In this document: positions 63,720-64,000 of the stretch, piece after piece
Position numbering within the stretch: the first letter of the stretch is position 1
Layout: the number at the start of each line of letters is the position of its first letter
Source: Microbacterium hydrocarbonoxydans
GTDB taxonomy: Bacteria > Actinomycetota > Actinomycetes > Actinomycetales > Microbacteriaceae
Reading direction: 5' to 3'
NCBI RefSeq assembly: GCF_900105205.1
Contig: NZ_FNSQ01000005.1
Location: 992,001 to 1,056,000 of the forward strand
Length of the DNA: 64,000 bases
Translations under genes and position numbers: made by a program
The notes under the pieces: model-generated
Told to the model about the DNA's origin: nothing
Database searches by the model: none
What the model saw: only the letters and a program-made list of their open reading frames with translations

Positions 63720-64000
63720 ATGGAGAACCCCTGGCAGCTGTTCCTCGACTCGCTCGGGCCCATCGCCCTGGCGGGCCTGACGGTGACGGTGCCGCTCGCG
63801 CTGGTGTCGTTCGCGCTGGGGCTCGTGATCGCCATCGGCGTCGCGCTGATGAGGATCTCGGTCAATCCCGTACTGTCGGGGATCGCCCGGTTCTACATCT
63901 CGGTGATCCGCGGGACGCCGATGATCGTGCAGCTGTTCGTGATCTTCTACGGCCTCGGGTCGATCGATGTGAAGATCGACCCGTGGCCGAGCGCGATCAT
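63720..64000 (+). CDS. Amino acid ABC transporter permease (partial at window end)
   Basis: ATG 63720 opens a frame of at least 93 codons to the right edge, 3 nt after the previous stop. MENPWQLFLDSLGPIALAGLTVTVPLALVSFALG gives the first membrane helix, and IARFYISVIRGTPMIVQLFVIFYGL contains the HisM/GlnP signature (IRGTPxxVQL). It is the inner-membrane part of the transporter whose binding protein precedes it; an ATPase is expected beyond the edge. Confidence 0.9.
   Translation, partial: MENPWQLFLDSLGPIALAGLTVTVPLALVSFALGLVIAIGVALMRISVNPVLSGIARFYISVIRGTPMIVQLFVIFYGLGSIDVKIDPWPSAI

Overview
The window is high-GC DNA from an actinobacterium, most likely a Micrococcales member close to Microbacterium. 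This is inferred from the strong G/C codon bias, an 'actinobacterial' str-S10-spc-alpha ribosomal cluster with Ala/Lys-rich tails on several ribosomal proteins, a short-LID adenylate kinase in secY-adk-map, a RamB-type regulator beside the glyoxylate-shunt genes, and many genes whose -10 box lies exactly 6 nt before the start codon (leaderless mRNAs). No species can be fixed without a database search.

Layout. (1) 1-22.7 kb, all on +: the 3' end of an unidentified gene, then rpsL-rpsG-fusA-tuf, an MT0933-like small protein, the S10 operon (rpsJ to rpsQ), the spc operon (rplN to rplO, lacking rpsN), secY-adk-map, a membrane-anchored DsbA-like protein, infA-rpmJ-rpsM-rpsK-rpoA-rplQ (lacking rpsD). 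(2) 22.7-29 kb: a convergent acyl-CoA ligase, a TauE-type exporter, a HadA/HadB-like dehydratase pair with murB, then pnuC and a NadR-type NAD salvage gene. (3) 29.0-35.1 kb: five overlapping genes encoding a MoxR AAA+ ATPase, an unrecognised protein, a metalloprotease-VWA fusion, a helical protein and a PaaK-like adenylate-forming enzyme. This is the best candidate in the window for a poorly described system. (4) 35.1-47.6 kb: VOC protein, aspartate-type aminotransferase, alanine dehydrogenase with a divergent Lrp regulator, an AraC regulator, a degenerate kinase-like protein, glyoxylate shunt aceA-aceB with divergent ramB, a secreted glucoamylase-like/GH144-like protein and a TetR regulator. 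(5) 47.5-59.2 kb: a PucR regulator divergent from gabT, followed by putrescine oxidase, a Usp protein, an APC permease, gabD, a second aldehyde dehydrogenase and pyruvate oxidase. (6) 59.5-62.8 kb: tRNA-Trp, secE, nusG, a 420-bp compound repeat array, then rplK-rplA. (7) 62.9 kb to the end: a polar amino-acid ABC transporter, cut by the window edge.

Working together: regions 1 and 6 supply translation, transcription elongation and Sec export. Region 5 forms a complete putrescine -> 4-aminobutanal -> GABA -> succinate semialdehyde -> succinate route; two 15-bp direct repeats exactly 30 bp apart in front of gabT are probable binding sites for the divergent PucR regulator. Region 4 runs acetate assimilation under RamB. 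The region 3 operon probably couples ATP-driven remodelling to a VWA/protease adaptor, with the adenylate-forming enzyme of unknown substrate.
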